A stretch of 64,000 nucleotides of DNA from Pseudomonas lactis (GCF_001439845.1 NZ_JYLO01000007.1:331325-395324), one strand, 5' to 3'; positions 1 to 11,298 are shown, counted from the first letter of the stretch. Made by a program: numbers and translations. Notes: generated from the sequence alone by a model not told the origin.

Positions 1-612
1 TTCAGCTACCGCAGCGAACGCCCCGGCGTGCAGGCGCTGCGTGAGCGAGGCGCCATCGGCGTGTTTGCCGACTTCTCCAGCGAAGCCGGAGTGCTGGCTT
101 TCATTGGCGCCGTCAAAACCCATACCCAAAACTTGCGGGCGATCATCCACAACGCTTCCGCCTGGGTCGCCGAAACCCCGGGCGACGAAAGCCGTGCCTT
201 TATCGACATGTTCAGCGTGCACATGCTTGCGCCGTACCTGATCAACCTGCATTGTTCACCTTTGCTGCAACGCTCGACACCCGCCGATATCGTGCATATC
301 AGCGATGACGTGGTGCGCAAGGGCAGCCGGCAGCACATCGCCTATTGCGCCACCAAGGCCGGGCTCGACAGCCTCACGTTATCGTTTGCCGCGCAGTTTG
401 CGCCGCTGATCAAGGTCAACGGCATTGCCCCGGCGATGGTGATGTTCAACGAAGGCGATGACGCAACCTATCGCGCCAAGGTCCTGGCCAAGTCGGCCCT
501 GGGCATCGAGCCCGGGCCCGAGGTGATCTACCAGAGCGTGCGTTACCTGCTGGACAACCCCTATGTCACCGGTACCACCCTGACCGTCAACGGTGGGCGG
601 CATATCAAGTAA
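1..612 (+). CDS. folM: Dihydromonapterin reductase FolM (5' end outside window)
   Basis: This short-chain dehydrogenase reduces dihydromonapterin to tetrahydromonapterin with NADPH. The frame is open to the first base, so the N-terminal Rossmann glycine motif is missing and the gene is partial. Visible family marks are the NAS motif (IIHNASAW), the catalytic YCATKAGLDSLTLSFA segment with Tyr and Lys, and the C-terminal VTGTTLTVNGGRHIK typical of SDR pterin reductases. It is followed after 20 bp by folE and then folX, which supply its substrate, so the three form a tetrahydromonapterin operon. A distinct pteridine reductase of the same family is the only real alternative. Confidence 0.9.
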   Translation, partial: FSYRSERPGVQALRERGAIGVFADFSSEAGVLAFIGAVKTHTQNLRAIIHNASAWVAETPGDESRAFIDMFSVHMLAPYLINLHCSPLLQRSTPADIVHISDDVVRKGSRQHIAYCATKAGLDSLTLSFAAQFAPLIKVNGIAPAMVMFNEGDDATYRAKVLAKSALGIEPGPEVIYQSVRYLLDNPYVTGTTLTVNGGRHIK

Positions 613-632
613 GCCGTTTTTGAGGATGTTGT

Positions 633-1193
633 ATGACCTTATCCCTGCCCCACCACTATCGCGAAATCCTCAAGGGCCTGGGCGAAGACCCGCAGCGCGA
701 GGGCCTGCTCGATACGCCCAAGCGCGCGGCCAAGGCCATGCAGTACCTGTGTCATGGCTATGAGCAGAACCTGGAAGAAATCGTCAACGGCGCGCTGTTT
801 GCGTCGGACAATGACGAGATGGTGATCCTCAAGGACATCGAGTTGTATTCGTTGTGCGAGCATCACCTGCTGCCCTTTATCGGCAAGGCCCATGTGGCCT
901 ATATTCCGACCGGCAAGGTGCTGGGCCTGTCAAAACTGGCGCGCATTGTCGACATGTTCGCCCGACGCCTGCAGATCCAGGAAAACCTCACGCGGCAAAT
1001 CGCCGACGCCATCCAGGACGTGACCCAGGCCGCCGGCGTGGCGGTGGTGATCGAAGCCAAGCACATGTGCATGATGATGCGCGGCGTAGAGAAACAGAAT
1101 TCAACCATGAACACCTCGGTGATGCTCGGCGCCTTTCGCGAGTCGAACACCACCCGCATGGAGTTCCTGCAACTGATTGGACGGAGCAAGTAG
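633..1193 (+). CDS. folE: GTP cyclohydrolase I FolE
   Basis: It converts GTP to 7,8-dihydroneopterin triphosphate, the first step of pterin synthesis, as a cytosolic homodecamer. The 186-residue product has the zinc ligands Cys75, His78 and Cys146 in [10 protein letters not shown] and KHMCMMMRG, and the family signatures [18 protein letters not shown] and RQIADAI. The length is normal. A GAGGA ribosome binding site precedes the ATG. It lies between folM and folX, which points to monapterin production rather than general folate supply; Pseudomonas genomes usually carry additional FolE paralogues elsewhere. Confidence 0.96.
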   Translation: MTLSLPHHYREILKGLGEDPQREGLLDTPKRAAKAMQYLCHGYEQNLEEIVNGALFASDNDEMVILKDIELYSLCEHHLLPFIGKAHVAYIPTGKVLGLSKLARIVDMFARRLQIQENLTRQIADAIQDVTQAAGVAVVIEAKHMCMMMRGVEKQNSTMNTSVMLGAFRESNTTRMEFLQLIGRSK

Positions 1194-1195
1194 CA

Positions 1196-1567
1196 ATGCC
1201 ACAACTTCAACCAGGCATGGCGCGTATCCGGGTCAAGGACCTGTGCCTGCGCACCTTTATCGGCATCAACGAGGACGAGATCCTCAACAAGCAGGATGTG
1301 CTGATCAACTTGACCATCCTGTATGCCGCCCAGGAAGCCGTACGTGACAACGACATCGACCACGCCCTGAACTACCGCACCATCACCAAGGCCATCATCG
1401 CTCACGTCGAAGGCAATCGCTTTGCCCTGCTGGAGCGCCTGACCCAGGAACTGCTGGACCTGGTGATGAGCAACGAATCGGTGCTGTACGCCGAAGTCGA
1501 AGTAGACAAACCCCACGCGCTGCGTTTTGCCGAGTCGGTTTCGATCACTCTGGCCGCCAGCCGCTGA
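1196..1567 (+). CDS. folX: Dihydroneopterin triphosphate 2'-epimerase FolX
   Basis: It epimerises dihydroneopterin triphosphate at C2' to the monapterin form. The start is the ATG two bases after the folE stop; the frame stays open further upstream, but that part lies inside folE. The 123-residue product shows the FolB/FolX T-fold pattern: [18 protein letters not shown] near the N-terminus, [11 protein letters not shown] in the middle and a C-terminal [17 protein letters not shown]. FolB aldolase is the near relative; the neighbours folE and folM favour FolX. Confidence 0.9.
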   Translation: MPQLQPGMARIRVKDLCLRTFIGINEDEILNKQDVLINLTILYAAQEAVRDNDIDHALNYRTITKAIIAHVEGNRFALLERLTQELLDLVMSNESVLYAEVEVDKPHALRFAESVSITLAASR

Positions 1568-1582
1568 TAGCAAGTGAGCCCT

Positions 1583-1879
1583 ATGAACGACCAACAACGC
1601 CTCGAACTCGAAGCCGCCGCCTTTCGCCGACTGGTAGCCCACCTGGACAGCCGCAAGGATGTGCAGAACATCGACCTGATGAACCTTGCCGGCTTCTGCC
1701 GCAACTGCCTGTCCAAGTGGTACAAGGCCGAAGCCGACGAACGCCAGATCGAGCTCAGCCTCGATGACGCCCGTGAAGTGGTGTACGGCATGCCGTACGC
1801 CGAGTGGAAAGCCCAATACCAGCAAGAAGCCAACGCCGACCAACAGGCCGCGTTTGCCAAAGGAAAGCCTCATGACTGA
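1583..1879 (+). CDS. DUF1244 family small protein
   Basis: This is a 98-residue conserved protein of unknown function. A GTG nine bases upstream (1574) is in frame, but the ATG at 1583 has a GTGAG element at a better distance. It carries the conserved FCRNCLSKWY segment and a following YGMPYAEWKAQYQ stretch, as in DUF1244 proteins of Proteobacteria. It has no signal peptide or membrane segment. It sits 15 bp after folX, and its last eight bases overlap the next gene, so it is probably co-transcribed with the monapterin genes. No biochemical role can be read from the sequence. Confidence 0.85.
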   Translation: MNDQQRLELEAAAFRRLVAHLDSRKDVQNIDLMNLAGFCRNCLSKWYKAEADERQIELSLDDAREVVYGMPYAEWKAQYQQEANADQQAAFAKGKPHD

Positions 1880-2210
1880 TTTGAACACCCTGCGCGCCAG
1901 CCTCAACAGTGGCGAACACGTTTTTGCCGACACGTTGGCATTTGTCGCTGCCGGTTATGACTACCAGCCGCAAGCTTTCACCAACGGCGGTGTGGAAAAC
2001 GCTGCCGGGCAGAACGAAGGTTCGTGCAAGACCCTGGGTTTGGCGCTGCTGGAAGGGTTGAGTGATAAGGAAGCACTGCTGGCGTTTGGTGAGCATTACC
2101 GGTCGGTGGTGGCGACGCCTGAGGGCAGTGACCATGGCAATATTCGAGCGTTGATTGCCCATGGGTTGGCCGCAGTGAAATTTGCTGAACAGCCTCTGAC
2201 CCGCCGCTGA
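1872..2210 (+). CDS. HopJ type III effector family protein
   Basis: The 112-residue protein belongs to the small family named after HopJ, recognised by FADTLAFVAAGYDYQPQAF, NGGVENAAGQNEGSCK and GNIRALIAHGLAAVKF. Members are widespread in free-living bacteria without a type III system, so the effector name is historical and a housekeeping role is more likely. The start overlaps the end of the DUF1244 gene (ATG at 1872, preceding stop at 1877-1879), which indicates translational coupling. There is no secretion signal I can see and no type III gene nearby. Confidence 0.85.
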   Translation: MTDLNTLRASLNSGEHVFADTLAFVAAGYDYQPQAFTNGGVENAAGQNEGSCKTLGLALLEGLSDKEALLAFGEHYRSVVATPEGSDHGNIRALIAHGLAAVKFAEQPLTRR

Positions 2211-2230
2211 TTTCATAACCAACCCCGCTC

Positions 2231-2309
2231 AATGTGGGAGCCGGGCTTGCCCGCGATGGCGGTGGTGACTATCACACCGCTATCGCAGGCAAGCCAGCTC
2301 CCACATTTG
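2231..2309. repeat. REP palindromic element, type A (imperfect)
   Basis: Two inverted arms related to GTGGGAGCTGGCTTGCCTGCGA face each other across a short loop. The left arm is diverged (GCCGGGCTTGCCCGCGATGG). It lies between hopJ-like and trxB. Six further type A copies occur in the window. Confidence 0.85.
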
Positions 2310-2337
2310 TTTAGCGGAGTAGGTTAGATCGCACCAT

Positions 2338-2366
2338 AAAAAAACCGGCTTTCGCCGGTTTTTTTT
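2338..2366. terminator. Bidirectional rho-independent terminator
   Basis: A nine-bp stem AAAACCGGC/GCCGGTTTT with a TTTC loop is flanked by A and T runs on both sides. It lies between the convergent hopJ-like gene and trxB and can serve both. Confidence 0.9.
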
Positions 2367-2377
2367 AGTCAGCGGGT

Positions 2378-3343
<966 letters not shown>

Positions 3344-3634
3344 TCACTCCTACCGACCGCCCAGACCACAGGGCGGCGGGAATAAAAAAGGACGGCGAAG
3401 CACTTGGGGAAGGCTTTGACTCGCCAGGTCCTGAAAAATAATGGGTGCAGCGTATCGAGGGGGGCAAGATTAAGGAAATACGCATTAACAATCCAGCTCA
3501 TAGGTGTTCTCTATGCGCGCGATTGAGTTAATCGACCCCTTTGTAACCCTGGGTGTCGCCTACCTGCCGGAGCTTTCACATCAGGTGCAAAGCCGGTAAG
3601 GTCGGCGCGTTCGCCATTTTGCTCGGAGTATTCC

Positions 3635-4399
3635 ATGCCCGCCCCTGCCCTTTCTGGCCCGCAATACCTGCGTGAAGGCCTCAAACTGGTGTTGAGCCCT
3701 GGCCTGCGCCTGTTCGTGTTGCTACCGTTGGCGATCAACCTGGTGCTGTTCGTCGGGTTGATCTATTTTGCCGGCCATCAGTTCAGCCTGTGGGTCGATA
3801 GCTTGATGCCGACGCTGCCCCACTGGCTAGGTTTTTTGAATTACCTGTTGTGGCCGCTGTTTGTGGTGCTGGTGGTGCTGATGGTGTTTTTCACCTTCAC
3901 CATGCTCGCCAATATCATCGCCGCACCGTTCAACGGGTTTCTCGCCGAGAAGGTTGAGGTCGTGGTACGTGGCACCGATGACTTCCCGCCGTTCAGTTGG
4001 GCTGAACTGGCCGCTATGGTTCCGCGCACCCTGGCGCGGGAGATGCGCAAGCTGGGTTATTTCCTGCCACGTGCCATCGGCCTGTTTATCCTGTCGTTCA
4101 TCCCAGTGGTCAACCTGATCGCGGCGCCGTTGTGGCTGTTGTTTGGCGTGTGGATGATGGCGATCCAGTACATCGACTACCCGGCCGACAACCACAAGCT
4201 GGGCTGGAACGAAATGCTCGCCTGGCTGCGCCAGAAGCGCTGGCAGAGCATGAGCTTTGGCGGCATTGTTTACCTGGTGCTGCTGGTGCCGGTGGTCAAC
4301 CTGTTAATGATGCCAGCGGCGGTGGCCGGGGCGACGTTGTTCTGGGTGCGTGAGCAAGGCGCCGAAGCGATGGCGCAGCAAGCGGTGGTCAAGTCATAA
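3635..4399 (+). CDS. cysZ: Sulfate transporter CysZ
   Basis: It is an inner-membrane protein for sulfate uptake that feeds cysteine synthesis. The 254-residue product begins [20 protein letters not shown] and has about four hydrophobic segments (around residues 22-45, 65-95, 145-180 and 205-235) plus the conserved FLAEKVE and [18 protein letters not shown] regions of CysZ/EI24 proteins. A GGAG six bases upstream fixes the start. The 294-bp gap to trxB holds its promoter; I did not find a convincing CysB site. Confidence 0.92.
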   Translation: MPAPALSGPQYLREGLKLVLSPGLRLFVLLPLAINLVLFVGLIYFAGHQFSLWVDSLMPTLPHWLGFLNYLLWPLFVVLVVLMVFFTFTMLANIIAAPFNGFLAEKVEVVVRGTDDFPPFSWAELAAMVPRTLAREMRKLGYFLPRAIGLFILSFIPVVNLIAAPLWLLFGVWMMAIQYIDYPADNHKLGWNEMLAWLRQKRWQSMSFGGIVYLVLLVPVVNLLMMPAAVAGATLFWVREQGAEAMAQQAVVKS

Positions 4400-4453
4400 A
4401 TCCATCATCGCACTGACACAATGGCGACATGGCCCACGCCGACACTGTGGGTC

Positions 4454-5632
4454 ATGACGACAGCCTCGCTTCACATCACCCTCATTACCGAAACCTTCCC
4501 GCCGGAAATCAACGGGGTGGCCAATACCCTTGGCCGCCTGTGCGAGGGCTTGCGCTCACGCGGCCATCAGGTCGAGCTGGTACGCCCACGCCAGAGTGCC
4601 GACCAAACCCGCCCCAGCGACGATGAACTGCTGCTGTGCCGCGGCTGGCCACTGCCGGGCTACCCAGGGCTGCAATGGGGCCAATCGTCAATGCGTAAGT
4701 TATTGCGACGCTGGACGCGCCAGCGCCCCGATGTGCTGTATATCGCCACGGAGGGGCCGCTGGGGCTCTCGGCGTTGCGCGCCGCACGGCGCTTGGGCAT
4801 CAGCGTGGTCAGCGGCTTTCATACCAATTTCCAGCAGTATTCGAACCAGTATGGCTTGAGCCTGTTGAGCCGCGTGGTCACCCATTACCTGCGCTGGTTT
4901 CATAACCGCTCAAGCCTGACCCTGGTGCCAAGTGCCAGCCAGCGCCTGGAGTTGGAGCGCCGGCATTTTGAGCGCCTGGACCTGTTGTCCCGGGGGGTCG
5001 ACAGCCAATTGTTCCACCCGGCCAAGCGCGATAACACACTACGTGAAAGCTGGGGGTTGAGCAGTAACCAGATCGCCGTACTGCATGTCGGGCGACTGGC
5101 CCAGGAAAAGAATCTGGGCTTGCTCAAACGCTGCTTCGACACCCTGCAGGACAGGTACCCGCTACGCCAGATGAAACTGATCGTCGTCGGCGATGGCCCG
5201 CAGCGGGCCATGATGGAGAAGGACCTGCCCGAAGCGGTTTTCTGCGGTGCCTTGCGCGGTGAGGAACTGGCGCGGCACTACGCATCCGGCGATATGTTCC
5301 TGTTCCCCAGCCTGACCGAAACCTTCGGCAACGTGGTATTGGAAGCCATGGCGTCGGGGCTTGGAGTAGTAGCTTATGACCAGGCTGCCGCAAGCCAGCA
5401 TCTACGCCACGGCTACAACGGCGTGCTGGCGATGCCAGGGGATGAGCGTGCGTTTTGCGAAGCCGCCAACTGGCTACTAGAGGATGCAGAAGGTTTACGC
5501 CGTATGCGACTGAACGCCCGCCAGCATGCCAGCCGCCAGGGCTGGCCGGCGATTATCGAGCAATTCGAGCAGCAGTTACGCGGTGTGTGTGCGCAGCGTT
5601 ATGCCCTCTCAGCGCAACCTTACGTGCCTTGA
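4454..5632 (+). CDS. GT4-family glycosyltransferase
   Basis: The product is a 392-residue GT-B glycosyltransferase that probably transfers a sugar from a nucleotide sugar to a lipid or glycan. The N-terminus has ITETFPPEINGVANTLGRL (glycine-rich acceptor loop); the C-terminal domain has VGRLAQEKN, VGDGPQRA and the donor-site FPSLTETFGNVVLEAMASG with the E-x7-E pattern. An in-frame ATG at 4421 would add 11 residues, but conservation begins at TTASLHITLITETF, so 4454 is preferred. It resembles bacterial mannosyltransferases or SqdX-like enzymes; the true donor and acceptor are not visible. Confidence 0.85.
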   Translation: MTTASLHITLITETFPPEINGVANTLGRLCEGLRSRGHQVELVRPRQSADQTRPSDDELLLCRGWPLPGYPGLQWGQSSMRKLLRRWTRQRPDVLYIATEGPLGLSALRAARRLGISVVSGFHTNFQQYSNQYGLSLLSRVVTHYLRWFHNRSSLTLVPSASQRLELERRHFERLDLLSRGVDSQLFHPAKRDNTLRESWGLSSNQIAVLHVGRLAQEKNLGLLKRCFDTLQDRYPLRQMKLIVVGDGPQRAMMEKDLPEAVFCGALRGEELARHYASGDMFLFPSLTETFGNVVLEAMASGLGVVAYDQAAASQHLRHGYNGVLAMPGDERAFCEAANWLLEDAEGLRRMRLNARQHASRQGWPAIIEQFEQQLRGVCAQRYALSAQPYVP

Positions 5633-5779
5633 AGGCGTATTTCGCAACAGGCAGGGAAGCGCCTGGGGTACGCCCTTTAAGTTTTGCCTAATATTTAAAA
5701 TAGGAACCAGCAGCCGTGCGGTGCCAATCAGAAGCACCTGCAATAGAGCAGGCCTTTCAACGAATAGAGAGACCGCGAA

Positions 5780-5959
5780 ATGGCAATTTATGGAATGGGT
5801 GTACGCAATGGCGTGAACATGCCAACGGCACAATGGACCCAACAGCAACAATGGCTGGATCAATCCCGCGCAGAGCCGTCAACTTACGGCCAGCCAGGGC
5901 ATAAAGACGCACTCAAGACTGATCACAGCAAAGAGCTGAACAAGCGCCCAGAGTATTAA
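5780..5959 (+). CDS. Small hypothetical protein, 59 residues
   Basis: An ATG at 5780 opens a 59-codon frame ending at a TAA just before a strong terminator. The product is hydrophilic, rich in Gln (WTQQQQWLDQ) and ends HSKELNKRPEY; it has no signal peptide or membrane segment. A GAGA element lies about nine bases before the ATG. The frame fills the gap between the glycosyltransferase and the OYE gene and stops directly in front of a perfect 16-bp hairpin, which supports a real gene. I do not recognise the family. Confidence 0.6.
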   Translation: MAIYGMGVRNGVNMPTAQWTQQQQWLDQSRAEPSTYGQPGHKDALKTDHSKELNKRPEY

Positions 5960-5969
5960 TCACTGAGGC

Positions 5970-6004
5970 GAAGTGCTCCCTGTGACCCTCACAGGGAGCA
6001 CTTC
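5970..6004. terminator. Perfect 16-bp hairpin between convergent genes
   Basis: GAAGTGCTCCCTGTGA and its exact complement are separated by CCC. It lies between the 59-codon gene (+) and the OYE reductase gene (-). The T tract is weak, but position and symmetry suit a bidirectional terminator. Confidence 0.75.
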
Positions 6005-6006
6005 CC

Positions 6007-7110
6007 TTACACCAGCGTTGTCAGCGCCTCACGACTGAAGGGCAAGATGTCACCCTCGCGCCCTTCGCGCACCTTCACCGCCCAATCCGGGTCCACCAGC
6101 AATGCACGGCCCACTGCCACGAGGTCGAACTCATCGTTGTTCAGGCGCTCCAGCAGTTTCTCCAGGCTGGCAGGCTGGGCGACTTTGTCGGTGTTGACCA
6201 TGAACTGCAGGAACTCGCCATCCAGGCCCACGCTGCCCACCGTGATAGTTGGGTTGCCGGTGAGCTGACGCGTCCAGCCGGCCAGGTTGAGGTCCGAGCC
6301 TTCAAATTCCGGCTCCCAGAAACGACGGGTGGAACAGTGGAAAATATCCACGCCAGCGTCAGACAATGGCTTGAGGAACTCACCCAACGCTTCAGGGCTT
6401 TGTACCAGGCGCGCGGTGTAGTCCTGCTGCTTCCACTGGGAGAAACGCAAGATGATCGGAAAATCCGGGCCGACAGCGGCGCGGGTCGCCTGGATCAGTT
6501 CGATGGCAAAGCGCGAGCGGTTGGCCAGGCTGCCACCGTATTCGTCGGTGCGCTGGTTGCTGCCTTCCCAGAAAAACTGGTCGACGAGGTAGCCGTGGGC
6601 ACCGTGGATTTCCACGCCGTCCATGCCGATGGCCTGGGCATCCTTGGCGGCTTGGGCGAAGGCGTTGATCACCTCCTTGATGTCCTGTTTGGTCATGCCG
6701 TGCACAACGACATTGCCGTCCTTGAGCTTTTCCATCGGGCCATAAGCCGGCACACTGGCGTCAGGCTCGGTGCCGATACGGCGCACACTGCCCACATGCC
6801 ACAGCTGCGGGACAATCTTGCCGCCTTCAGCGTGGACCGCATCGACCACTTTCTTCCAGCCAGCCAAGGCGGCTTCACCGTAAAAATGCGGCACGTTGGG
6901 GTAGCCGTTGGAGGCTGGATGATCGACCACCGTGCCTTCAGTGATGATCAAGCCCACACCGGCAGCGGCACGGCGACGGTAGTACTCGATGACTTTGGAG
7001 TTGGGTACGCCACCTGGGGAGAACGAACGGGTCATGGGCGCCATGACCACGCGGGTCGACAGTTGCAATGCACCGAGCTGGAAGGGTTTGAACAAGGCTT
7101 GGACGGGCAT
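6007..7110 (-). CDS. Old Yellow Enzyme family NADH:flavin oxidoreductase (XenB/NemA-like)
   Basis: It is an FMN-dependent ene-reductase acting on activated alkenes, nitro compounds or nitrate esters in the cytosol. The 367-residue product has the OYE features VMAPMTRSFSPGGVP at the N-terminus, IVPQLWHVG, VEIHGAHGYLVDQFFW, TDEYGGSLANRSRF, and FMN phosphate contacts near DLVAVGRALLVDPDWA. A GTG four codons upstream is in frame, but GGAG lies six bases before the ATG at 7110, which decides the start. Xenobiotic reductase B is the closest name I can offer; the physiological substrate is unknown. Confidence 0.9.
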   Translation of the reverse strand: MPVQALFKPFQLGALQLSTRVVMAPMTRSFSPGGVPNSKVIEYYRRRAAAGVGLIITEGTVVDHPASNGYPNVPHFYGEAALAGWKKVVDAVHAEGGKIVPQLWHVGSVRRIGTEPDASVPAYGPMEKLKDGNVVVHGMTKQDIKEVINAFAQAAKDAQAIGMDGVEIHGAHGYLVDQFFWEGSNQRTDEYGGSLANRSRFAIELIQATRAAVGPDFPIILRFSQWKQQDYTARLVQSPEALGEFLKPLSDAGVDIFHCSTRRFWEPEFEGSDLNLAGWTRQLTGNPTITVGSVGLDGEFLQFMVNTDKVAQPASLEKLLERLNNDEFDLVAVGRALLVDPDWAVKVREGREGDILPFSREALTTLV

Positions 7111-7238
7111 GGAACGCTCCACGGGGGACTGAATTTATGATGCGGATAATATGGAGAGCTTGCAGCGCTGAGTAGCACTATTGATCTAAATGATTAAGGG
7201 GTAAAAGCGGGACGCGGAGCGTCCAGGGTGGCATTCCC

Positions 7239-7282
7239 ACGCAGAGCGTGGGAACGATCAACGCAGAGCGTGGGAACGATCA
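7239..7282. repeat. Tandem copies of a 22-bp palindromic unit
   Basis: Two exact, abutting copies of a unit containing GCAGAGCGTGGGAACGATCA occupy 7239-7260 and 7261-7282. Each copy can pair with TTCCCACGC immediately upstream. The unit is typical of short intergenic repeats in fluorescent pseudomonads. Confidence 0.8.
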
Positions 7283-7296
7283 GGCCGTCACTGGCG

Positions 7297-7779
7297 TCAG
7301 CTCAGGGCTTTTTCGATGGCCTGGATGATGGAGGGATCTTCTGGGGGCGTACGGGGTGAGAAGCGCGCAAGTACGCGGCCATCTTTACCTAACAGGAATT
7401 TCTCGAAGTTCCAGGTGATATCCCCGGGGAATTCAGCGCCCTCGCCCGCCAGCAAGCGGTACAACTGGTGCCGATCAGGGCCGTTGACGTCGATCTTGCT
7501 GCCCAGTGGAAAGGTCACGCCATAGTTCAGGCTACAGAACTCGCGGATTTCTTCCTCGCTGCCCGGTTCCTGACCGGCAAACTGATTGCACGGCAAGCCG
7601 AGCACCGTAAACCCTTGGCCCTTGTACTGCTGGTAGAGGTTCTCCAACGCCGCGTATTGCGGGGTCAAACCACATTTGGACGCCACATTGACCACCAGCA
7701 CGACTTGGCCCTTGAAAGGCGCCAGCGGTAGCGCTTGTCCGTCCAAGGCTTTGAGTTTCAGATCGTGGAAAGCACTCAT
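7297..7779 (-). CDS. Glutathione peroxidase-family thiol peroxidase
   Basis: It reduces hydrogen or lipid peroxides with thiol donors, probably thioredoxin. The 160-residue product carries NVASKCGLTPQY with the peroxidatic Cys36 in place of selenocysteine, the catalytic Gln and Trp regions LPCNQFAGQEPGS and TWNFEKFLL, and the usual end FSPRTPPEDPSI. The frame is open seven codons further upstream, but a GGAG sits seven bases before the ATG at 7779. The gene is monocistronic. Confidence 0.93.
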   Translation of the reverse strand: MSAFHDLKLKALDGQALPLAPFKGQVVLVVNVASKCGLTPQYAALENLYQQYKGQGFTVLGLPCNQFAGQEPGSEEEIREFCSLNYGVTFPLGSKIDVNGPDRHQLYRLLAGEGAEFPGDITWNFEKFLLGKDGRVLARFSPRTPPEDPSIIQAIEKALS

Positions 7780-7881
7780 GACGAACTCCAGATATCCCAT
7801 GTTCTTTGCATTGCAGCCCTTCGGAGCTTACAACCGGCAAAGCTGCAATCATAGACGCCGATGACGAAACTCGCCTGCAGG

Positions 7882-8346
7882 TTACTGAGCGGTCGGCCAG
7901 GGCAAAATCGGAATCGCCGTCACCGCATTCTGCGGGCTGCCTTCGATCAGCCGGTCGCTGTAGACCAGATACACCAAGGTGTTGCGCTTCTTGTCGAGGA
8001 AACGCACGACCTGCATGGTCTTGAACACCAGGGAGGTGCGCTCCTTGAACACTTCGTCGCCGTCCTTGAGCTCACCCTTGAAGTGGATCGGGCCCACCTG
8101 GCGGCAGGCGATCGAGGCTTCGGCACGGTCTTCGGCCAGGCCCAGGCCGCCCTTTACGCCGCCGGTCTTGGCGCGGGACAGGTAGCACGTCACGCCATCG
8201 ACCTTGGGGTCGTCAAACGCTTCGACCACAATCCGATCGTTGGGGCCGACGAACTTGAACACCGTCGACACCTGGCCGACCTCTTCGGCCGAGGCCAGCA
8301 GTGGCATGGCCAACAGCAGGCCGAGCAATCCCTTCATCACGCGCAT
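7882..8346 (-). CDS. creA: CreA family protein
   Basis: This is a conserved 154-residue exported protein of unknown biochemical role. It has a signal peptide ([20 protein letters not shown]) and then the CreA core [41 protein letters not shown] with its Cys, and IACRQVGPI with a second Cys. The name comes from its place beside creBCD in E. coli; no such genes are here. It begins 16 bp after the end of proB and is read in the same direction, so it may be the last gene of that unit. Confidence 0.9.
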   Translation of the reverse strand: MRVMKGLLGLLLAMPLLASAEEVGQVSTVFKFVGPNDRIVVEAFDDPKVDGVTCYLSRAKTGGVKGGLGLAEDRAEASIACRQVGPIHFKGELKDGDEVFKERTSLVFKTMQVVRFLDKKRNTLVYLVYSDRLIEGSPQNAVTAIPILPWPTAQ

Positions 8347-8362
8347 CGTGTATTTCCTATGG

Positions 8363-9481
8363 TTAGACCAGGATCAGGTTGTCGCGGTGAACCAGTTCCG
8401 GTTCTGCCATATAACCCAAGAGTCCGACAATGGCGTCGGAGGGTTGTCCGATAATCTTCTGTGCTTCCAGGGCGCTGTAGTTGGCCAGGCCGCGCGCAAT
8501 CTCGCGACCGTCTGGCGCAACGCACACCACCATCTCGCCACGGCGGAAGCTGCCCTGCACCAACTTCACACCCACCGGCAGCAGGCTCTTGTTGCCTTGG
8601 GACAACGCCGCTACTGCGCCTGCGTCCAGCACCAGGGTGCCACGGGTTTGCAGATGACCGGCCAGCCATTGCTTGCGCGCCGCCAGCATGCCGCGCTCCG
8701 GCGACAGCAACGTACCGATGCGCTCACCGGCCTTGAGGCGATCGAGCACGCGCTCCAGGCGCCCGCCGACGATGATGGTGTGGGCCCCCGAACGCGCGGC
8801 CAGGCGCGCAGCGCGCAGCTTGGTCTGCATGCCACCGCGACCCAGGGCACCGCCGACACTGCCGGCGACCGCATCCAGCGCCGGGTCATCGGCGCGGGCT
8901 TCATAGATAAGCTGGGCATCGGGGTTGTTGCGCGGGTCGGCGTCGAACATGCCATCGCGGTCGGTGAGGATCACCAGCAGGTCGGCCTCTACCAGATTGG
9001 CCACCAGGGCGGCCAGGGTGTCGTTGTCACCGAAGCGGATTTCGTCGGTGACCACGGTGTCGTTCTCGTTGATGACCGGGATGACCTTGAGCTCCACCAG
9101 CGCGCGCAAGGTGCTGCGGGCGTTGAGGTAGCGCTTGCGGTCGGACAGGTCGTCGTGGGTCAGCAGCACCTGCGCCGTGTGGCGGCCGTGCTCGGCAAAG
9201 CTGGATTCCCAGGCTTGCACCAGGCCCATCTGGCCGATGGCGGCGGCGGCTTGCAGTTCGTGCATCGCGCTGGGTCGCGCGGTCCAGCCGAGGCGGCTCA
9301 TCCCGGCGGCAACCGCTCCGGACGACACCAGCACCAACTCAACGCCTGCTTCATGCAAGGCCACCATCTGCTCGACCCAGACGCTCATGGCTGCGCGATC
9401 CAGACCTTTGCCATCCGCCGTCAACAGCGCACTGCCGATTTTCACGACCCAACGCTGCGCACCTGTCACTTTGCTCCGCAT
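8363..9481 (-). CDS. proB: Glutamate 5-kinase ProB
   Basis: It phosphorylates glutamate to gamma-glutamyl phosphate, the first step of proline synthesis. The 372-residue product has the amino-acid kinase domain ([71 protein letters not shown]) and a C-terminal PUA domain (about residues 280-360, [10 protein letters not shown] and [17 protein letters not shown]). Earlier in-frame starts exist at 9484 (ATG) and 9490 (TTG); [17 protein letters not shown] is the usual start. It lies downstream of obgE, as in other Pseudomonas genomes. Confidence 0.96.
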   Translation of the reverse strand: MRSKVTGAQRWVVKIGSALLTADGKGLDRAAMSVWVEQMVALHEAGVELVLVSSGAVAAGMSRLGWTARPSAMHELQAAAAIGQMGLVQAWESSFAEHGRHTAQVLLTHDDLSDRKRYLNARSTLRALVELKVIPVINENDTVVTDEIRFGDNDTLAALVANLVEADLLVILTDRDGMFDADPRNNPDAQLIYEARADDPALDAVAGSVGGALGRGGMQTKLRAARLAARSGAHTIIVGGRLERVLDRLKAGERIGTLLSPERGMLAARKQWLAGHLQTRGTLVLDAGAVAALSQGNKSLLPVGVKLVQGSFRRGEMVVCVAPDGREIARGLANYSALEAQKIIGQPSDAIVGLLGYMAEPELVHRDNLILV

Positions 9482-9548
9482 CATCTTCAACCTTAGAGTG
9501 AGGGCCGCGCGACCCAGCGCTGCCCATAACGTTATACCCGGATACCAA

Positions 9549-9572
9549 AACGCCGCTCCAGGGAGCGGCGTT
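9549..9572 (-). terminator. Terminator downstream of obgE
   Basis: The stem AACGCCGCTC/GAGCGGCGTT has a four-base loop and is followed by TTTT on the minus strand. It separates obgE from proB, so proB probably has its own promoter or depends on read-through. Confidence 0.75.
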
Positions 9573-9590
9573 CAAGTTTATCGCAACGGA

Positions 9591-10844
<1,254 letters not shown>

Positions 10845-10962
10845 TTAAGAAACCAAGACATAAGACTCTTGCAAAAATGAGCGCAGCGACCTCAATCAGC
10901 GACCGCAAACCAGCGCCTGAGCTCATCACAGACAGCTTTGCAAGAGACTCACTCCACAAACG

Positions 10963-10992
10963 AAAAAGCCCCGTCGCAAGACAGGGCTTTTC
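10963..10992 (-). terminator. Terminator downstream of rpmA
   Basis: A stem of AAAGCCC.GTC and GAC.GGGCTTT around a GCAA/TTGC loop is followed by T residues on the minus strand, 15 bp past the rpmA stop. It would end or attenuate the rplU-rpmA transcript before obgE. Confidence 0.85.
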
Positions 10993-11006
10993 CAGCGATC
11001 TCGCAA

Positions 11007-11264
11007 TTAAGCTGCGACAACGCTCACGTAACGGCGGTTGAACGCGCCCTTTACTTCGAACTTGATCACGCCTTCGATTTTAGCGAAGAGGGTGTGATCT
11101 TTACCCATGCCAACACCGTAACCGGCGTGGAATTGGGTGCCGCGCTGACGCACGATGATGTTGCCCGGAATGATTTTCTGGCCGCCATACATCTTCACGC
11201 CAAGGCGTTTGGCTTCTGAGTCGCGACCGTTACGGGTACTACCACCAGCTTTTTTGTGTGCCAT
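11007..11264 (-). CDS. rpmA: 50S ribosomal protein L27
   Basis: It is a component of the large ribosomal subunit near the peptidyl-transferase centre. The 85-residue product begins [22 protein letters not shown] and has the [15 protein letters not shown] signature. The length is normal. It lies 34 bp downstream of rplU and is co-transcribed with it. Confidence 0.99.
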   Translation of the reverse strand: MAHKKAGGSTRNGRDSEAKRLGVKMYGGQKIIPGNIIVRQRGTQFHAGYGVGMGKDHTLFAKIEGVIKFEVKGAFNRRYVSVVAA

Positions 11265-11298
11265 GAGTCAATTCTCCTAGTGAGGAATTAGGCTGAAA

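Noticed and set aside
1872..2210. Evidence for a type III secretion effector system
   Set aside because: Only the family name suggests it; no chaperone, hrp box or secretion gene is seen and the gene is coupled to metabolic genes.
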